A stretch of DNA of 64,000 bases, from positions 62,001-126,000 of the forward strand of contig NZ_BOOH01000057.1 of NCBI RefSeq assembly GCF_016863135.1. The letters are read 5' to 3'. This stretch comes from Planobispora longispora. GTDB lineage: Bacteria; Actinomycetota; Actinomycetes; Streptosporangiales; Streptosporangiaceae. How positions within the stretch are numbered: position 1 is the first letter of the stretch; each line of letters begins with the position of its first letter. This document shows positions 1-9,343 of this stretch, piece after piece. The translations under genes were made by a program, and so were the position numbers. Below the pieces are notes generated by a model that did not search any database, was not told the origin of the DNA, and saw only the letters and a list, made by a program, of their open reading frames with translations.

Positions 1-313
1 CGCCGGTCACCGACCAGGGGCGGGTCCGCAGGGAGCCGATCGGCCAGACCGTGTCGTGGTGGCCGAGGACGAGCACACGGGGGGTCCCGAACGTCCAGCG
101 CAGGTGGGTGACGCCGTCGATCACGATCGTCTCGGGCGGGACGCCGAGCAGGCGCGTCCCCTGTGCGGCGACGACCCCGGCGCTGCGGGCGACCGCGTCG
201 AGGTCGGCGGAGAACGACTCGCAGACGACGAGCTCCTCCAGATCTCCCAGCATGGCGTCCAGGAGGGCGGCGCGGTCGCGGGAGAGGGGGGAACCGGCGG
301 GGGCAGCGGACAC
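1..313 (-). CDS. M20-family metallopeptidase (carboxypeptidase G2-like), N-terminal part
   Basis: Only the first 104 codons are in the window; the gene runs off the left edge. The visible protein contains GHHDTVWPIGSL, the metal-binding His/Asp segment of M20 peptidases of the glutamate carboxypeptidase (CPG2) type, preceded by the usual N-terminal helical region. These enzymes are zinc exopeptidases that remove C-terminal acidic residues. The GTG start at 313 is chosen because AAAGG lies 7 bases upstream and an in-frame stop follows shortly further upstream. Specificity cannot be told from this fragment. Family call is firm; function within the family is open. Confidence 0.75.
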   Translation of the reverse strand, partial: MSAAPAGSPLSRDRAALLDAMLGDLEELVVCESFSADLDAVARSAGVVAAQGTRLLGVPPETIVIDGVTHLRWTFGTPRVLVLGHHDTVWPIGSLRTRPWSVTG

Positions 314-392
314 GGACCGGCCTTTCTGTCGGCGTTACCGTGACCGTACGGCAGGCGCGCGCCCGGCGCATTCATCGGGATCTCCCGGGAGC

Positions 393-430
393 GGCCTCCC
401 GGTTCGCCCGTCAGGCCGAATCGGGAGGCC
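393..430. terminator. Strong hairpin, likely terminator of the 498-1058 gene
   Basis: A 14-bp stem with one mismatch (left arm 393-406, right arm 417-430, outer arm GGCCTCCCG) closes a 10-base loop. It lies just past the stop codon of the minus-strand gene at 498. There is no T-tract, which is common for actinobacterial terminators. Confidence 0.5.
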
Positions 431-497
431 GGGGGCGGATTCCCCGCCGTCGTCCGATGCGCGCGGTCGTGCCCCCGGCGCGTGCCGCCCGTGCCCC

Positions 498-1058
498 TCA
501 GTGCGCGCAGCCCGCGTACTCGTCGAGCCGCCGGAACATGGCGGCCAGCATGAGCGGGAACATCGCCACGTGCGAGACGACCATCAGCGTGCCGCCGTCG
601 ATGACGCCCAGCCACAGCAGCGGGAAGAGCGGCACGGCGGGGATGAACATCGTGGCGCACATCTCCAGGGTGCTCACCCAGCCGTGACCGCGGAAGCGCA
701 TCACGACGGCCATGCCGACGGACATGTCGAACGCCATCACCAGGTAGGCGAGATCGGGGTGCCGCTCGTGGGAGAGGCCGAGCCCGACGGCGCTCAGGAG
801 CATGCCGAGGACGGCCATCCCGACGAACATGGCGATGATCATCTCGATGTAGTGCCAGGTGAACCGGGCCCATCGCCGCCGGGGCCGCGCGGCCCGGGGC
901 GCCGCCTCCGGCGCGGCCGGGGCCACCGCCCCGGGAACGGCCGGGGCCGTCGTCCGAGCCGCCGGTTCGGACGCGGCCGGGGACTCCGGCCGGGGGTCGG
1001 CGGGGAGCGCGGTGGAGGACGTCGTCTGGACGGTTTCCGGGGTGCGGGTCGCAGTCAT
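498..1058 (-). CDS. Integral membrane protein with four predicted helices, unknown function
   Basis: The 186-residue product has a low-complexity Ala/Pro/Thr-rich cytoplasmic N-terminus (residues 1-60), an Arg-rich stop, then about four hydrophobic segments near residues 70-92, 103-121, 130-150 and 156-174. Several Met and His residues lie in or near the helices (WHYIEM, VVSHVAMFP). I believe similar actinobacterial proteins exist and are sometimes mislabelled as flagellar FliP, but nothing here supports a flagellar role. The ATG at 1058 is preferred to a longer GTG/ATG form because the extra 29 residues are not hydrophobic and overlap the promoter shared with the divergent regulator at 1171. 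Function unknown. Confidence 0.6.
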   Translation of the reverse strand: MTATRTPETVQTTSSTALPADPRPESPAASEPAARTTAPAVPGAVAPAAPEAAPRAARPRRRWARFTWHYIEMIIAMFVGMAVLGMLLSAVGLGLSHERHPDLAYLVMAFDMSVGMAVVMRFRGHGWVSTLEMCATMFIPAVPLFPLLWLGVIDGGTLMVVSHVAMFPLMLAAMFRRLDEYAGCAH

Positions 1059-1158
1059 GGCGCAAACGTTGCCGTCCCGCCGCCCGGGAGCCAACGGACA
1101 CCGGCGGAGAGGTCCGAAAACTTGGCATCCCTGTCTTTCCGACATGGAGTCGTCCGCT

Positions 1159-1170
1159 TAGAGTCGGTTC
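1159..1170 (+). promoter_or_regulatory. Putative -10 box of a leaderless transcript for the GlxA-type regulator
   Basis: TAGAGT at 1159-1164 fits the actinobacterial -10 pattern TAnnnT, and its distance to the ATG at 1171 would place transcription start on the start codon. No Shine-Dalgarno sequence is seen before this ATG, which agrees with a leaderless mRNA. No clear -35 box. Confidence 0.4.
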
Positions 1171-2148
1171 ATGAGAGAACGGCGCGTCACCGTCGTCGGA
1201 TACGAGGGAGCCGAGCTCCTCGACATCGCCTGTGTGACCTCGACCCTGGAGATGGCGAACGGGCTGGGCGCCGCGCCGCCGTACCGGGTGCGCCTGGCCG
1301 GTCCGGGAGGCCGTCCCATCACCTGCGGCAGCGGCCTGACGCTGCACGTCCAGGAGACGCTGGAGCGGGTCGCCGGGCCGCTCGACACGTTGATCGTGTC
1401 GGGCGGGATCGGGCACGAGGACGCGGCCGGCGACCGGCTGCTCGTCGCGCACGTCCGCCGCCTGGCGCGGGAGAGCCGCCGCGTCGCGTCGGTGTGCACG
1501 GGCGCCGGGATCCTGGCCGCCGCCGGTCTCCTCGACGGCCGGCGCGCCACCACCCACTGGCGGTGGGCGCGCGACATGGCGGTCCGGCACCCGGAGGTCG
1601 CCGTCGACCCCGCCCCGATCTTCATCCGCGACGGGAACGTCGCCACGTCGGCCGGGGTCACCAGCGCCCTGGACCTCACCCTCGCCTTCATCGAGGAGGA
1701 CCACGGCACCGAGCTGGCGCGGCGGGTGTCCCGGTACCTGGTGACCTACCTGCAGCGGCCCGGCAACCAGGCGCAGATGAGCATGTTCACCGCCGCCCCG
1801 CCGCCCGAGGACGCCCTGGTCAAACGGGTGGTCGACCGCATCGCCGGCGACCTGGCCGGCGATCTGGCCACGGCCGCGCTGGCGGCCGGCGCGGGGGTGA
1901 GCGAGCGGCATCTGACCCGGCTGTTCCTCAAGCACCTCGGGCGGACGCCCGGCCGGTTCGTCCGGCGGGCCCGCACCGAGGCCGCCGCGCACCTGCTGGC
2001 CTCCACCTCCCTGCCCGTCGCGGTCGTGGCGGCCCGCTGCGGTTTCGGGACGGCCGAGACCCTGCGCCAGGCGTTCGTGGACCAGTACGGCATCCCGCCC
2101 TCGCGCTACCGCTCGACGCAGGCGACGCATCCGCCGCGGGCGGTGTGA
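1171..2148 (+). CDS. GlxA-family transcriptional regulator (DJ-1/PfpI domain plus AraC HTH)
   Basis: The 325-residue protein has an N-terminal DJ-1/PfpI-like amidotransferase fold (about residues 5-190). Its nucleophile-elbow motif VCTGAGILAAAGLLDG has Cys109 and is followed by RRATTHW. A C-terminal AraC-type double helix-turn-helix spans about residues 225-320 (SERHLTRLF, CGFGTAETLRQAF). This is the standard layout of GlxA-type regulators such as ArgR/CdhR of Pseudomonas and many actinobacterial members. In these the amidase-like domain is thought to sense a ligand and not act as an enzyme. It is divergent from the membrane protein at 498-1058, so that gene is the likeliest target. The ligand is not predictable. 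Confidence 0.9.
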   Translation: MRERRVTVVGYEGAELLDIACVTSTLEMANGLGAAPPYRVRLAGPGGRPITCGSGLTLHVQETLERVAGPLDTLIVSGGIGHEDAAGDRLLVAHVRRLARESRRVASVCTGAGILAAAGLLDGRRATTHWRWARDMAVRHPEVAVDPAPIFIRDGNVATSAGVTSALDLTLAFIEEDHGTELARRVSRYLVTYLQRPGNQAQMSMFTAAPPPEDALVKRVVDRIAGDLAGDLATAALAAGAGVSERHLTRLFLKHLGRTPGRFVRRARTEAAAHLLASTSLPVAVVAARCGFGTAETLRQAFVDQYGIPPSRYRSTQATHPPRAV

Positions 2149-2250
2149 GACGGTGCGGACGGGGCGGGCCGGACCGGCGGGAGACCCGGTCCCGGCGGCC
2201 TGAACGGCCATCACGACGATCATGAAGGCGGGCTTCACCGCGGCGGCGAT

Positions 2251-2296
2251 GAAGAAAAATTACAGAACCTTCACGTCTCATGGAAATTATTGACGG
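2251..2296 (+). promoter_or_regulatory. Two-box AT-rich element upstream of the importer operon (candidate RpiR/MurR operator, copy 1)
   Basis: Box A is GAAGAAAAATTACA (2251-2264); box B is ATGGAAATTATTGAC (from 2280). The start-to-start distance is 29 bp. The same pair with the same distance occurs before murQ and between nagZ and the DigH-like gene, while the surrounding DNA is GC-rich and unrelated. See the finding on the shared element. Confidence 0.55.
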
Positions 2297-2371
2297 AGCT
2301 TCCGCGCGCCCGTAGGGTCCGGTCAAAGTCCCGCCTTTCGGCATCGACGAGACCCCCCACCGGAGCGGTTC

Positions 2372-4189
2372 ATGAAGCGTCTAGCAGCGGCAGCGGTGCT
2401 GCTCAGCCTTGCCGCCGTCACGGCATGCAGCAGCGGTAGCACCACGGGAGACAAGTCCGCCGGCGGCGGTGGCGGGCTCTTCACCACGATCGACGTCAAC
2501 AGGCCGGGCATCGACCCCAACGCGCCCGCCAACCCGTACAACCCCAAGGGCAACTCGTTCCTGGGGTACAACGCGATGAAGCTCGCCTGGATCAAGAACC
2601 ACATGACCGACCCGAACCAGTTCTATCCGGGCATCGCGGAGAGCTGGGAGATCGCCCCGGACAACTCCTCGATCACCGTCAAGCTCCAGCCGGACAACAA
2701 GTGGTCCGACGGCAAGCCGGTGACCGCCGAGGACGTCAGGCTCTCCATCGGCATCGCCTACACCCAGGGCAGCACCGCCTTCGCGATCACGCCCGGCGCG
2801 GCCGGCGCGGCGGCGGACGTGCAGGTGGTCGACGACAAGACGGTCAAGGTCACGCAGGACATGACCAACCCGAGCGCCAAGTTCGCCCGCGGCGTGCTCG
2901 ACACCTACGTGGCGCCCGCGCACGTGTGGGGCAGCGTGCTGCCCGCCGACTTCTGGGACAAGCTGAAGGCCTCGCGCGGCACCGGCGCCGACGCCGAGAA
3001 GGCCCGCGAGGAGATCACGGCGCTGGGCCAGAAGATCATCGCCTTCGCGCCGCCGAAGGACGTCTCCGCCGGCCCGTTCGTCCTGCAGCGGGCGAACCCG
3101 GGCGAGGCGCTGCTGGTGAAGAACAAGAACTTCTACAACGCCGCCAACGTCGCCCCCGACCAGGTGAAGTTCCTCAACTACACCGGCAACGAGCAGATCT
3201 GGAACTACCTGATCAGCGGCAAGCTCGACCACGCCGGCTTCACCGCGGCTCCCCCCGACGTGATGAACAAGATCAAGCAGGCGTCCGGCGCCAACATCAT
3301 CAAGGGCTACTCGCCGGTGGCCGTCGGCCTGGCGTTCAACCAGTCCAAGAAGCCCTACGACAACGTGCACGTACGCCGCGGCCTGGCCTACCTGATCGAC
3401 CGCGAGCAGGTCGTCAAGGTCGCCTCGCCCGAGGGCGGCACCCCGGCGGTGACCACCTCCGGCATCCACCAGAAGCCCGCCCAGGAGTGGCTGGGCGCCG
3501 AGCTCGGCGCGCTGGAGCCGTACAAGCACGACGTGGCCAAGGCCGAGGAGGAGTTCAAGGCGGCCGGGCTGCAGAAGAAGGACGGCAAGTGGACGCTGGC
3601 CGACGGCACGCCGTGGAAGCTCACCATGCACGCCCCGTCCGGCTTCTCCGACTGGATCTCCGCGCAGGAGAACATCAAGGGCCAGCTCACCGAGAACGGC
3701 GTGGACGCCGAGGTCGTCACGGTCGCCGACTACCCGCTGTACCTGGAGGAGATCGCGGCCGGCAAGTACGACGCCGGCTTCTGGCTGATCGCGCTCGGTC
3801 CCGCGCCGTACGACATCTACCAGCGCCTGTACGGCGCCTCCAACGGCTGGACCAACGTGGCCGGCAAGATCCAGCACGCGGCCCCGGGCAAGGGCGGCAA
3901 CTGGATGGGCGGCGCCGAGGAGATCGACGTCGAGGGCGTCGGCAAGGTCAACCCCGGTGAGCTGACCGGCAAGCTGAACGCGGCCGACGCCGAGGCGGCC
4001 AAGCCGATCATGCTCCAGCTCGCCAAGACCGCCAACCGGGATCTGCCGGTCATCCAGCTCTGGGACTACGTCAACACCCAGTTCACCAACACCGGCAGGT
4101 TCACCGGCTGGCCCGAGCAGGACAGCGACCTGCTGCGCCTGCCCGCCGGGGTGTGGATCCAGCTCGGCATGGTGAAGAAGACCTCGTAG
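2372..4189 (+). CDS. ABC transporter substrate-binding lipoprotein, family 5 (peptide/muropeptide type)
   Basis: The 605-residue product starts with a lipoprotein signal peptide whose lipobox VTAC puts the acylated cysteine at residue 19, followed by a Ser/Gly-rich tether. The rest is a family-5 solute-binding protein (SBP_bac_5). The typical segment of this family, FYPGIAESWEIAPDNSSITV, is followed by WSDGKPVTAEDV. Such proteins sit outside the membrane and pass oligopeptides, dipeptides, opines or cell-wall peptides to two permeases. It heads a five-gene importer operon and carries, upstream, an element shared with murQ and nagZ, so cell-wall fragments are an attractive substrate (inference). 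A dipeptide or oligopeptide substrate is the alternative. Confidence 0.9.
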   Translation: MKRLAAAAVLLSLAAVTACSSGSTTGDKSAGGGGGLFTTIDVNRPGIDPNAPANPYNPKGNSFLGYNAMKLAWIKNHMTDPNQFYPGIAESWEIAPDNSSITVKLQPDNKWSDGKPVTAEDVRLSIGIAYTQGSTAFAITPGAAGAAADVQVVDDKTVKVTQDMTNPSAKFARGVLDTYVAPAHVWGSVLPADFWDKLKASRGTGADAEKAREEITALGQKIIAFAPPKDVSAGPFVLQRANPGEALLVKNKNFYNAANVAPDQVKFLNYTGNEQIWNYLISGKLDHAGFTAAPPDVMNKIKQASGANIIKGYSPVAVGLAFNQSKKPYDNVHVRRGLAYLIDREQVVKVASPEGGTPAVTTSGIHQKPAQEWLGAELGALEPYKHDVAKAEEEFKAAGLQKKDGKWTLADGTPWKLTMHAPSGFSDWISAQENIKGQLTENGVDAEVVTVADYPLYLEEIAAGKYDAGFWLIALGPAPYDIYQRLYGASNGWTNVAGKIQHAAPGKGGNWMGGAEEIDVEGVGKVNPGELTGKLNAADAEAAKPIMLQLAKTANRDLPVIQLWDYVNTQFTNTGRFTGWPEQDSDLLRLPAGVWIQLGMVKKTS

Positions 4190-4215
4190 CGGAAGACGTA
4201 GAAGACTCAGTGGGC

Positions 4216-5226
4216 ATGACGGTTATCGCACGGCGTCTCGCGGGCCACCTGGCCCGCGGGATCGCCATGGTCCTCGTGGTCGCCACGATCAGTTTCTTCA
4301 TCATCCGCAACATCCCCGGCGACCCCATCGCGGCGCGCTACCAGAAGCTGCTGGAGCAGGGCATGTCGCCGGAGGCGGCCGAGCGCGCCACGGCCGTCAT
4401 GTACGGCTTCCTGCCCAGCGGCACGCTGGGGGAGCAGTACGCCGACTACATGACCGGCCTGTTCCGCTTCGACCTGGGCGTGTCGGTCACCAACCCCGGC
4501 ACCCCGGTGACGGCGGTGCTGGGCGAGGCGGCCAAGTGGACCGTCCTGCCGGTGCTGGCCGGCACGCTGCTGAGCTTCCTGGTCGGCGTGATCATGGGCG
4601 TGTACGCCGCCGTCAAGCGCTCGGGCGTGCTGGGCGACCTCCTGGCGATCTCCGGCTCGCTGCTGCACGGCGTGCCGCAGTACGTGCTGGCGCTGCTGAT
4701 GGGCGCGATCTTCACCACGCTGATCCCGATCCTGCCGCAGGGCGGCACCGCCGACATCCTGTTCGAGCCGGGGTTCAACGCCGGCTACATCGGCTCGCTG
4801 ATCGAGCACGCCACGCTGCCGGTGGTGACCTACGCGCTGGCGAGCTACGGCGGCTGGATCCTGGCGATGAAGTCGAGCGTGGTCACGGTGCTCGGCGACG
4901 ACTTCATCCTGGCCGCCGAGCTGCGCGGGATGAAACGCTCGATCATCTTCCGGTACGTCGCGCGCAACGCGATCCTGCCGCTGTTCACGATCCTGGCGCT
5001 CTCGCTGGGCCTGCTCTTCGGCGGCGCGATCTTCATCGAGAAGATCTTCAACTATCCGGGGCTGGGCTTCCTGCTCATCGAGAGCGTCGTCAACCGCGAC
5101 TACGCCCTGATGGGCGGCGCGTTCCTGCTCATCACCGCGGCGATCGTGGTGGCCAACATCCTGGCCGACCTGTTCTACACGGTCATCGACCCGAGGGTCC
5201 GCTCGGGTGAGGAGGCGGCGACGTGA
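4216..5226 (+). CDS. ABC transporter permease, DppB/OppB type
   Basis: A polytopic inner-membrane permease of the peptide/nickel class. It has an N-terminal helix with the typical DppB start (SFFIIRNIPGDP), a periplasmic segment, and a BPD_transp_1 domain with the EAA loop near AAELRGMKRSIIFRYVARNA, which contacts the ATPases. I place the start at ATG 4216 (GAAGA 10 bases upstream); GTG 4210 is equally possible. An earlier in-frame start at 4153 would overlap the lipoprotein gene and add non-hydrophobic residues. The gene lies 26 bases after the binding-protein gene and before the second permease. Confidence 0.88.
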   Translation: MTVIARRLAGHLARGIAMVLVVATISFFIIRNIPGDPIAARYQKLLEQGMSPEAAERATAVMYGFLPSGTLGEQYADYMTGLFRFDLGVSVTNPGTPVTAVLGEAAKWTVLPVLAGTLLSFLVGVIMGVYAAVKRSGVLGDLLAISGSLLHGVPQYVLALLMGAIFTTLIPILPQGGTADILFEPGFNAGYIGSLIEHATLPVVTYALASYGGWILAMKSSVVTVLGDDFILAAELRGMKRSIIFRYVARNAILPLFTILALSLGLLFGGAIFIEKIFNYPGLGFLLIESVVNRDYALMGGAFLLITAAIVVANILADLFYTVIDPRVRSGEEAAT

Positions 5227-5246
5227 GCGAGCGGAGCGAGCGAGCC
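5223..5246 (+). repeat. GAGCGAGCGGAGCGAGCG-type simple repeat between the permease genes
   Basis: Short imperfect repeat of GAGCGAGCG units starting at the stop codon of the first permease gene. From memory, similar strings recur between genes in Streptosporangium-type genomes; this could not be tested here. Confidence 0.35.
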
Positions 5247-5290
5247 ATGGACACAGCGGCGTCGCGAACGCGGCCGACGGAGGAGGCCAC

Positions 5291-6193
5291 GTGAGCAGTG
5301 CCATCCTGGAGACCGGCGGCACGGCGGCGGCCATGCGCCGCAACTTCTGGCGCGGCGTGTGGCGGGTGATGCGGCGCAAGCCCAGCCGTCTGATCGGGGC
5401 CGTCATCGTGCTCGGCTTCGCCTTCATGGGCGTGTTCGGGCCGATGTTCCATCCGGAGCTGCTGCCGCGCGACCCTGACCGGATCTACGCGCCGATGAGC
5501 GCCGAGCACTGGTTCGGCACCGACGGGCAGGGGCGTGACGTGCTCGCGCAGGTCGTCACCGGTTCGCGGTACGTGCTGCTGAGCGCCCTGGTCACCGCCG
5601 TCATCACCGTGGTGCTCGGCACGGCGATCGGGCTGTTCTCCGGTTTCAAGCGGGGCCGCTGGGACACCGTGCTCATGCGGCTGACCGACATGAAGCTGAC
5701 GATCCCCGGGCTGCCGCTGCTGCTGGTGCTGTCGACGGTGTGGTCGTTCGGCAGCGCGGTGGAGATGGGGCTGGTGCTGGGCCTGCTCGGCTGGGGCGGC
5801 GTGGCGCGGGCGGTGCGCGCGCAGACGCTGTCGCTGCGCGAGCGCGGCTTCATCGAGGCGGCCCGCGGGCTGGGCCTGCCCACCACCCACATCGTGGGCA
5901 GGGAGCTGCTGCCGAGCATGGCGCCGTACATCGCGATGAACATGCTGATCGCGGTCACCGGCGCCGTCTACGCGCAGGTGGGCCTGTTCTTCCTGGGCGT
6001 GCTGCCGTACGAGGCGGACAACTGGGGCGTCATGCTCAACCTCTCGGTGTTCGGCGGGGGAGCGCTGACCACCACGGCGGCGCTGCCGTACATGCTGGCG
6101 CCGCTGCTGGCGATCCTGCTGTTCACCCTGGGCATCGTGCTCGTGGTCGACGCCATGGACGAGATCTTCAACCCCCGCCTGCGTGAGGAGTGA
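5291..6193 (+). CDS. ABC transporter permease, DppC/OppC type
   Basis: The 300-residue second permease of the importer. It has the DppC-type N-terminal domain (FWRGVWRVMRRKPSRLIGA then a hydrophobic segment, and HWFGTDGQGRDVLAQVVTG, the hallmark of this subfamily). The BPD_transp_1 domain carries the ATPase-coupling EAA loop at IEAARGLGLPTTHIVGRELL. The GTG at 5291 is preferred because GGAGG lies 6 bases upstream. The reading frame is open back to 5207, but the extra residues are Arg-rich and encoded by the GAGCGAGCG repeat. It pairs with the DppB-like permease before it, and its stop is 3 bases before the first ATPase gene. Confidence 0.88.
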   Translation: MSSAILETGGTAAAMRRNFWRGVWRVMRRKPSRLIGAVIVLGFAFMGVFGPMFHPELLPRDPDRIYAPMSAEHWFGTDGQGRDVLAQVVTGSRYVLLSALVTAVITVVLGTAIGLFSGFKRGRWDTVLMRLTDMKLTIPGLPLLLVLSTVWSFGSAVEMGLVLGLLGWGGVARAVRAQTLSLRERGFIEAARGLGLPTTHIVGRELLPSMAPYIAMNMLIAVTGAVYAQVGLFFLGVLPYEADNWGVMLNLSVFGGGALTTTAALPYMLAPLLAILLFTLGIVLVVDAMDEIFNPRLREE

Positions 6194-6196
6194 CGG

Positions 6197-7251
6197 GTGC
6201 CTGTGACCCCATCGGCCACCCCCGGACGGAAGAGCGCCCCCGGCGTCCGGATCGGCGGGCTGACCGTCGTCTACCGGACCCCGGCCGGCGAGTTGCCCGC
6301 CGTCTCCGGCGTCGATCTGGAACTGCCCCCCGGGACGATCACCGGCGTGGTCGGCGAGTCGGGCTCCGGCAAGTCCACGCTGGCGCTCTCACTGCTCAAC
6401 GCGGTCCAGCCGCCCGGCAGGATCAGCGCGGGCAGCGTGGAGATCGACGGCCTCGGCGACGTCGTCGCGCTCCGCGGCGAGGAACTGCGCAGGGCCCGGG
6501 GACGGCACGTCGGCTACGTCTTCCAGGCCGCCCAGAACTCCCTCAACCCCCTCAAGACGGTCGGCAAGCAGCTGCTCGACCTCGGCCGCTCGCACGGGGT
6601 GGAGGACCTGCGCGCCCTGGTGCGCGAGGCCAGGGACCTGCTCGGCCGGATGGGCCTGGACGGCGCGCGCGTGCTGGACTCCTACCAGCACGAGCTGTCC
6701 GGCGGCATGCGCCAGCGCGCGGGCATCATGTTCGCGCTGGTCCTCAACGCCCACCTCGTCGTGCTGGACGAGCCCACCACCGCGCTGGACATGATCACCC
6801 AGGCGACGATCCTGCGGATCATCCGGGAGGTCCACGAGGAGCGCGGGCTCACCACCCTGGTCATCACCCACGACCTCGGCGTGGTGGCGGAGGTCGCCGA
6901 CCGGCTGGCCGTCATGTACGGCGGGCGCCTGGTCGAGCAGGGCCCCACCCGCCAGGTGCTGAGCGATCCCCGCCATCCCTACACCCGGGGCCTCATCCAG
7001 GCCATCCCGCGGCTGGTCGGCGACATCGGCGAGGCCAGGGCGCTGCCCGGCCGCCCGCCGACGCTCGCCACCGTCCCGGCGCGGGGATGCGTGTTCCGGG
7101 AACGCTGCCCGCTGCGGATGGACGTCTGCGAGAGCGAGCATCCGCCCGCGGTCGCGCACGGCACGAGGCTCGTGTCGTGCCACGCCGTCGAGGCGGGCGC
7201 GCAGGAGCATGGCGGGGAAGCGGTCGCCGCCGGAGCGCGGGAGGAGCAGGC

Positions 7252-7255
<4 letters not shown>
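6197..7255 (+). CDS. ABC transporter ATP-binding protein, DppD/OppD type
   Basis: The 352-residue cytoplasmic ATPase has Walker A GESGSGKST, a Q-loop region QAAQNSLNPL, signature LSGGMRQR, Walker B VVLDEPTTALD and the H-loop ITHD. A C-terminal oligopeptide-transporter domain (oligo_HPY) has the cysteine pattern CVFRERCPLRMDVC, which binds an Fe-S cluster or metal in some family members. GTG start at 6197. It overlaps the next ATPase gene by 4 bases (GTGA), indicating coupled translation. Together with the second ATPase it powers import of the peptide-type substrate. Confidence 0.9.
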
Positions 7256-8258
<1,003 letters not shown>

Positions 8259-8262
<4 letters not shown>

Positions 8263-9152
8263 ACCCGGTGGGCGGGTCCTGGGAGATCCGGGAGGCGTCC
8301 GCCGCCGAGCTGGCGACGCTCGGCGAGGTCGCCGGGGCGGCGCTCACCCTCGACCCCGGGGACGGCCCGGCGCTGGTCTCCCGGCTCGCGACGCCGCCCC
8401 CGCGGCGCCGCTGGACCGCGCTGACGACCCCGGGTCTCGACGGCGTCGTCTTCGCCTCGATGTCGGGACGCGACGCCGCAGTCGGACACATCGACCTGCT
8501 GGCCGTCCATCCCGGCGCCCGGGGCCGGGGGTGCGGCCGGGCGCTGGTCGGCGCGGCCGAGGAGTGGCTGCGGGCCGAGGGCGCGACGGAGGCCCGCCTC
8601 GCCGGGAACCCGCCCTGCTACGCCTGGCCGGGCGTCGACGTGCGCTACACCCCGGCCGTCTGCCTGGCCGAGGGCCTCGGCTACGAGCGCTACCACGCCG
8701 CCTGGAACATGACGGTCGATCTGGACGCCGCGGACCTGTCCACGGAGGCCGACCTGGCACGCCTGGCCGGGCAGGGGGTCACCGTGCAGGCCGCCGGCCC
8801 GCCGGTGGAACGCGCCACCGTGGCCGCGTTCGTGCGCGACCACTGGAAGGACACCTGGGCCTGGGAGGCCGAGCAGGCGACCGGCTGCCACTACGCCGCG
8901 CGCGGCGGGGAGATCCTCGCCTTCGCGGCGTGGGGCGCCCGGCCCGCCTGGTTCGGCCCGATGGGAACGGCCCCGGCCGCCCGCGGCCTCGGCGCCGGGC
9001 GGGTCCTGCTCCGCCGCTGCCTGGCCGAGATGCGGGCGGCGGGGCTGGCGAGCGCGCAGATCTCGTGGGTGGGCCCGTTGCGCTTCTACTCGCGGGCGGT
9101 CGGGGCGCGCACCGAGCGGGTCTTCTGGCTCTACCGCCGCGGCCTGCGGTGA
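8259..9152 (+). CDS. GNAT-family N-acetyltransferase with two GNAT-like halves
   Basis: The 297-residue protein is translationally coupled (4-base GTGA overlap) to the importer ATPase. The first half contains a clear acetyl-CoA-binding signature (HIDLLAVHPGARGRGCGRAL); the second half has a weaker one (GTAPAARGLGAGRVLLRRCL). This gives a tandem GNAT architecture about twice the single-domain length. The acceptor is unknown. Being fused by overlap to a peptide/muropeptide importer suggests acetylation of an imported amine, for example a peptide or amino sugar (inference). Nothing in the sequence distinguishes this from a general detoxifying acetyltransferase. Confidence 0.8.
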
Positions 9153-9289
9153 CCGCCGGAGATCCGGACGGTGAGCGCCGGAGTCCCGGGACGCCGGTGA
9201 CGGGGCGGTGAACCGGCCGCCGGCACGGGGCGGCCGGCCGGGTGCGGGCCGCGCGGCCCCGGGGTGGGTGAGTGACATGTCCCGTCTTA

Positions 9290-9335
9290 GAAGATAATTT
9301 ACACAAGAGAAGGTCTTGATGAAAATTAGCGACAT
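9290..9335 (+). promoter_or_regulatory. Two-box AT-rich element upstream of murQ (candidate RpiR/MurR operator, copy 2)
   Basis: Box A GAAGATAATTTACA at 9290-9303 and box B ATGAAAATTAGCGACAT at 9319-9335, start-to-start 29 bp. Box A matches copy 1 at 12 of 14 positions. Box B also coincides with a mini reading frame MKISDMGRHD (9319-9351) that overlaps the murQ start codon. Confidence 0.6.
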
Positions 9336-9343
9336 GGGGCGTC

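Noticed and set aside
498-1058. Flagellar FliP annotation for the four-helix membrane protein
   Set aside because: No FliP signature motifs and no flagellar genes around it.
51-2238. Long open frames covering both strands over the first genes (and similar ones throughout)
   Set aside because: They are shadows caused by high GC; they lack family motifs, have repetitive Arg/Pro/Gly composition and overlap real genes in other frames.
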